Translations under genes and position numbers: made by a program
From: Bradyrhizobium sp. WBAH42
GTDB lineage: Bacteria; Pseudomonadota; Alphaproteobacteria; Rhizobiales; Xanthobacteraceae
Length of the DNA: 64,000 bases
NCBI RefSeq assembly: GCF_024585265.1
Contig: NZ_CP036533.1
Coordinates: forward strand, 5,527,001-5,591,000
Reading direction: 5' to 3'
Part shown: piece by piece, positions 60,277 to 64,000 of the stretch
How the letters are laid out: each line of letters begins with the position of its first letter
How positions within the stretch are numbered: position 1 is the first letter of the stretch
Notes under the pieces: model-generated
Told to the model about the DNA's origin: nothing
The model's database searches: none
What the model saw: the letters and a program-made list of their open reading frames with translations, nothing else

Positions 60277-61143
60277 TCATGGTCGCTGGTTCATGATCTG
60301 CTTCAGAAGCACCGCCAGCAGCCCCATCGCCACGACGAGAATGCTGAGAAGGATGGCTCCGACCCCGAGGACGAAACCGCTGACGAGCTGCAGAATGATG
60401 CCGCCGACCAGCGAAACCACCGCGAGCAGCATGCACAACATCGCCAGCAGCACGAAGATCTTCAGCGGATTGTAGTAGGTGCAGGCTTCGAGGACGTATT
60501 GAAGCGTGCGAAGGGAATCGCGGAACAGATTGACCTTGGACCGTCCGATCCGCTCGGCGTAATCGATCGGAATGTAATCGACGAACTTCGCGTTCATCAT
60601 ATACGCGAGGGTCAGGGAGGTGGTGAAGCTGAAGAGGTCACTGACGTGGTCGAAATAGGAAATGGCCACCTGGCGGCGGAAGGCGCGGAGACCGGAATTG
60701 ATGTCCGGGATCTCGCGATTGGCGGTGAACTCGACGATGACCTTGAGCACCGCGCGCAGCGGCGACTTCAGCATCGACTCCCGGTAGTTCGGACCGGTCC
60801 GGGCGCCGACCACCATGTCGAAGCCCTCATTGAGGCGTGCGATCAGTGCCGGTATGGCCTCGATCGGATAGGAGCCGTCGGCATCGCTGATGACGATCAC
60901 TTCAAAGGACGCCATGCGAATGCCGTCCTTGAGCGAGCGCCCGTAGCCGATGTTGTGGGCGTGCCTCAGGACCTTGGCGCCGGCCTGCTCGGCCAGGGCA
61001 CCGGTCCCGTCGGTCGATCCGTCGTCGACGACGATGATTTCATAAGGAGTGAGCTGGGCTCCGTCGAGAACCGCCTTCGCGCGCGTGATCGTGTCGACGA
61101 TGCCATTACGCTCGTTCAGCGCTGGAATGACGACCGAAATCAT
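60277..61143 (-). CDS. Family 2 glycosyltransferase with C-terminal membrane helices
   Basis: A 288-residue GT-A fold glycosyltransferase of the DPM/GtrB-like type. The N-terminal catalytic part has ISVVIPALNERNGIVDTITR, YEIIVVDDGSTDGTGALAEQ and the metal-binding DxD as VIVISDADGSYPIEAI; NSGLRAFRRQVAI follows. Two C-terminal hydrophobic segments (~225-250 and ~255-280) anchor it. It probably loads a sugar onto a polyprenyl carrier, matching the GT-C-like protein at 55799 (inference). Start ATG 61143 overlaps the upstream methyltransferase stop by 4 bases. Confidence 0.88.
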   Translation of the reverse strand: MISVVIPALNERNGIVDTITRAKAVLDGAQLTPYEIIVVDDGSTDGTGALAEQAGAKVLRHAHNIGYGRSLKDGIRMASFEVIVISDADGSYPIEAIPALIARLNEGFDMVVGARTGPNYRESMLKSPLRAVLKVIVEFTANREIPDINSGLRAFRRQVAISYFDHVSDLFSFTTSLTLAYMMNAKFVDYIPIDYAERIGRSKVNLFRDSLRTLQYVLEACTYYNPLKIFVLLAMLCMLLAVVSLVGGIILQLVSGFVLGVGAILLSILVVAMGLLAVLLKQIMNQRP

Positions 61144-61889
61144 ACGCGCCGTGCGATGCAGGTGACGGATTGCCCGAAAAAGCTTCGCGACAGCGGATCG
61201 AGTGCCCGCGACAGCGGAACCATGTACCTGTCGAACAGCGCGATCTGTCCATTCACGGCGTCGTCGTTCAACGAGTCGTGCCGCTTCAACCGGTTGGCCA
61301 GCCACCCCAGTCCGCCGATCGGGTTGAAATAGCTCAACCGGACGAGCTCGACAGGCTGGCCCGCCAGGATATCGCGCAACCGCGCGGTGCTGTAGCGACG
61401 GAAGTGCCCCGCAAGCCGGTCGAGATCGTTGTAGAGCAGCATGAGAGCCGGAACGCTGATGAGAAGATGTCCACCCGGCTTGAGCACATCGACGAGATTG
61501 GCGACCGCCTTGGCATCGTCTTCGATGTGCTCGAGCACGTTGACGGTGAACACCGCATCGACCCCGTCGGGAAACAGCGCGTGGAGCTGTTCGGCAACCA
61601 AAATGTCGCAGACGGCGAAGCTGCGGTCCGGCATGGCCCGACTGGCCTGCTCGACGCTGTCGCGGTCGTGGTCCACCCCGCAATAGTCACCGAGTTCCCC
61701 GAGCACCCTGCTGTAGAGCCCATGACCAAACCCGACTTCGACGATTCGTCCCTTCAGATACGGGCGGAATTGCTCGATGACCCAGTTCATGTAGTTCTGC
61801 GCATCGGCGATGCCGCTCGAATACGTCGCCGCTCCCGTCTTGAGACGGTCGGCCTGCACCGGCTGCGGTAAACGAGAGACCTGAGCCAT
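61140..61889 (-). CDS. SAM-dependent methyltransferase
   Basis: A 249-residue class I methyltransferase. Motif I is GRIVEVGFGHGLYSRVLGEL, with YCGVDHDRDSVEQASRAMPD, VDAVFTVNVLEHIEDDAKAV and LKPGGHLLISVPALMLLYND. The pattern AGHFRRYSTARLRDILA is often seen in methyltransferases encoded in glycan clusters. The start at 61889 (MAQVSRLPQPVQ) is preferred over an upstream in-frame start. It overlaps the glycosyltransferase gene by 4 bases. Confidence 0.85.
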   Translation of the reverse strand: MAQVSRLPQPVQADRLKTGAATYSSGIADAQNYMNWVIEQFRPYLKGRIVEVGFGHGLYSRVLGELGDYCGVDHDRDSVEQASRAMPDRSFAVCDILVAEQLHALFPDGVDAVFTVNVLEHIEDDAKAVANLVDVLKPGGHLLISVPALMLLYNDLDRLAGHFRRYSTARLRDILAGQPVELVRLSYFNPIGGLGWLANRLKRHDSLNDDAVNGQIALFDRYMVPLSRALDPLSRSFFGQSVTCIARRV

Positions 61890-62056
61890 GAATCCTGAAC
61901 CTCTGTTCGGCTCGGGATTAGCAGCAAGAGCGGGGTTTCTCAAGCTGTTCGGCGTCCGTTCACCCGTCAGTTGCAATCAGGCTGCGAGGATATTTCCTCG
62001 CATGCCATGCATCCCACCGAGCCGGTGCGGTACGCATCTGATCGCAGATCGCAGCT

Positions 62057-63091
62057 CTAGCCTCTCACATCGGAGCTTGCGGCGCCGGCAACGACAGCCG
62101 TCTTCGAGCGTCGCGCCAACCAACCCGACGCCCAGCGATTGATCGGGCGCTCGAACCAGATCCACGACGCGGACGCGACGAGGACGAGAATCAAGAGCAG
62201 ACACCAGCGCCAGATCTCGCCGCTTCCGGTGTCGAGCCGCATCCAACGCGCCAGCCATGGCGAGAGCATGAAGAGGGGCCAGTGCCACACGTAAAGGCCG
62301 TAAGAGATGTCGCCAAGCCATTCGACCGGGCGCGGCGCAGATGGCAGGAGCGCCATACCGGCTACGGCCAGGCAGCACGCCACGGGCGTCATCCAGGGTG
62401 TCAGTCGCAGCCCATACGCGTAGGCTCCAATCGCGGCAGCCAGCAGCACCAGACTGAAGCTCCAGCGTGGCGAAAGCCGCGAGACCATCATGTAGGCGAA
62501 TACGCCAGCGGCAAAGTTCGCATAGTGACCGTGGACGAAACGAGCAATCATCGGAGGCTGTGGGTCGATCTCCGCCCCGATCGCGGCGGCGGCAACGCAC
62601 CAGAGCAGCAGCAATCGGACACCACCGAGGGGAATCAGGATGGCGGAGACGAGGTAGAAAATCACCTCGTATTCGAGCGTCCAGCCGACCGCATTCATCG
62701 GAGCCTTTTGCGGCAAGATCAGGAGCGAGCGCAGTACGCGCTCCAGCTCGATCTCATGCGGCGGCCCGCCAATGCTGCGGCTGAAGAGCAGGACCATGAC
62801 GATGGTCACGACCGCATTGAGGGGATAGATGCGAAAGAAGCGCTTGGCGAGGAAGTTGAAGGGCGTATAGCCCGGTGCCGACGAGACGTAGCAAACGATG
62901 AAACCGGAAATTGCGAAGAAGAGATCCACTCCGGCAGCACCGCGGTCCGCCAGAAACTGCCAGGTGTGAAGCCGTGCTGGATCGAAATAGCCGAGCGCAA
63001 GGTGCGTGTGAAAGTAGAACACCGCGAGAGCGGCGACAGCACGCCCGACCTGAACGCCAGGCAATCGGCCATGAAGTTGATTTTGTGTCAT
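62057..63091 (-). CDS. Acyltransferase 3 family membrane protein (OafA/YrhL type)
   Basis: A 344-residue inner-membrane acyltransferase with about ten hydrophobic segments. The family signature is visible: QVGRAVAALAVFYFHTHLAL (catalytic His region), AAGVDLFFAISGFIVCYVSS, FLAKRFFRIYPLNAVVTIVM, WTLEYEVIFYLVSAILIPLG and GDISYGLYVWHWPLFMLSPW. Such proteins O-acetylate or succinylate surface sugars. The ATG at 63091 starts the family-like part. It is 167 bases upstream of the methyltransferase gene and probably belongs to the same glycan cluster. Confidence 0.9.
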   Translation of the reverse strand: MTQNQLHGRLPGVQVGRAVAALAVFYFHTHLALGYFDPARLHTWQFLADRGAAGVDLFFAISGFIVCYVSSAPGYTPFNFLAKRFFRIYPLNAVVTIVMVLLFSRSIGGPPHEIELERVLRSLLILPQKAPMNAVGWTLEYEVIFYLVSAILIPLGGVRLLLLWCVAAAAIGAEIDPQPPMIARFVHGHYANFAAGVFAYMMVSRLSPRWSFSLVLLAAAIGAYAYGLRLTPWMTPVACCLAVAGMALLPSAPRPVEWLGDISYGLYVWHWPLFMLSPWLARWMRLDTGSGEIWRWCLLLILVLVASASWIWFERPINRWASGWLARRSKTAVVAGAASSDVRG

Positions 63092-63256
63092 TCCGTGCTC
63101 GGGCCGGGACTGTAGATGGCAAGGGCATATCGCGCAACTTCGACTGTTTGCATCGGAAGCCCGGTTCCAGCCAGATAAACTTGCGCTGCGGCTGCGACCA
63201 TGCGGCATGGGAGCACCAAGCTTTGTCGTCTGCCGATGGGGCAACGTATCTCGCCT

Positions 63257-64000
63257 CTACGTTACTCTTGCCGTCACGATCCAGATCGCGCCCTGCAGAA
63301 CCACGCTCTGCCCCTTCAGGAACGGCGCGAGCATCTCGCGGATCGAGGCCTTGGCGGCCTCGTACGTCTCCGCCGGATGGCCCTGGAGCGCGCGGCTGGC
63401 CGGGCCGATCTGCAGCGCGCCGTCGACGGCGGCATCGAGGCCGCCGCCGATCGCGATGTCCATCGCAAGATCATGCGGCTCCATTGCCACGTCGACGAAG
63501 CCCGCGCCTTTGAGGATGCGCATCACGCGCTCTTCCGAGGCGAAGGCGAAGGGGCCCGGCTCCTCCGGCCCGACCGGCGGCATCTTCGGCACGTGCTTGT
63601 AGACCGCCATCAGCGGCGCCATCATCCACGGGTTCTCCTTCGGCTCGCGCCAGCAGGCGAAGGCGAGCCGTCCGGTCGGCTTCAACGCACGCTGCAGATT
63701 GACGAAGGACGCAATGGGGTCGGCAAAGAACATCACGCCGAAGCGCGACGCGAGCAGATCGAAGCTCGCCGGCTCGAACGGACGCACGGTCGCATCCGCC
63801 TGCACGAAATCGAGCGGCAGGCCCTTTGGCGCAAGCGCCCGCGCCTGCGACAGCATCGGCTCGGAGACGTCGAGGCCGAGCGCAAAGCCATCAGGCGCGA
63901 CAGCCTTCGCGAAGGCAAAAGTCGTTGCACCGGAGCCGCAGCCAACATCGATCACGCGCTCGCCCGGCCTCGGTTTGGCGCGGTCGATCAGCACGTCGGC
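63257..64000 (-). CDS. Class I SAM-dependent methyltransferase, 5' end outside the window
   Basis: At least 248 residues; the frame remains open to the right edge, so the beginning is missing. Motif I is RVIDVGCGSGATTFAFAKAV, followed by ALGLDVSEPMLSQARALAPK, LDFVQADATVRPFEPASFDL, FGVMFFADPIASFVNLQRAL and LKPTGRLAFACWREPKENPW. The wording is close to UbiE-like small-molecule methyltransferases common in rhizobia. The internal GTG at 63994 is not a likely true start. No operon partner is visible within the window. Confidence 0.85.
   Translation of the reverse strand, partial: ADVLIDRAKPRPGERVIDVGCGSGATTFAFAKAVAPDGFALGLDVSEPMLSQARALAPKGLPLDFVQADATVRPFEPASFDLLASRFGVMFFADPIASFVNLQRALKPTGRLAFACWREPKENPWMMAPLMAVYKHVPKMPPVGPEEPGPFAFASEERVMRILKGAGFVDVAMEPHDLAMDIAIGGGLDAAVDGALQIGPASRALQGHPAETYEAAKASIREMLAPFLKGQSVVLQGAIWIVTARVT

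Overview
The window is GC-rich alphaproteobacterial chromosome and most resembles Bradyrhizobium or a close relative. The pointers are a full nuoA-N cluster running into birA, rnj, the methylmalonyl-CoA epimerase gene and a DUF1467 gene, REP-like elements of the kind common in that family, many small lineage-type hypothetical proteins, and a class III cyclase/TolB-like/TPR fusion. This assignment comes from family recognition only; no search was run.

Layout. 1-1005 holds the 5' part of a TonB-dependent receptor gene and a DUF2946 metal-associated membrane protein. 1006-1474 is non-coding and ends in a strong terminator hairpin directly before a single-domain globin. 1973-5604 is a Tat-exported ribose-type sugar ABC transporter preceded by a perfect LacI-type operator. 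5605-14340 is a patchwork: interspersed repeats, an ATC hydrolase, RidA divergent from a shortened LysR regulator, secreted hypotheticals, a cupin, an adenylate cyclase, an orphan extradiol dioxygenase and repeat remnants. 14353-19736 (minus) is a complete dipeptide/oligopeptide-type ABC transporter in the order binding protein, two permeases, two ATPases. 19963-22529 carries a secreted hypothetical, a methylthioribose kinase and a small membrane protein.

22734-41556 (minus) is one long co-directional block. Transcription runs nuoA-B-C-D, an FkbM-family methyltransferase, nuoE, a 54-residue membrane protein, nuoF-G-H-I-J-K-L-M-N, birA, rnj, epimerase, DUF1467. It encodes all 14 complex I subunits; the two extra genes inside it are the most unusual feature of the window.

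42256-44586 is a second TonB-dependent siderophore receptor. 44935-47272 has a small secreted protein, tRNA-Asp(GTC), an HU-family protein and peptidase T. 47329-48304 pairs a four-TM protein with a 24-residue membrane peptide. 48579-55785 is a metal-efflux island: a small hypothetical, a Cys/His-rich membrane protein, then czcC-czcB-czcA and a His-rich cation diffusion facilitator, the last four tightly coupled. 55799-63091 (minus) is a surface-polysaccharide cluster: acyltransferase, methyltransferase, family 2 glycosyltransferase, asparagine synthase, methyltransferase and a multi-TM GT-C-like protein. The window closes inside another methyltransferase gene.

No CRISPR array, rRNA, complete insertion sequence, integrase or prophage was seen.
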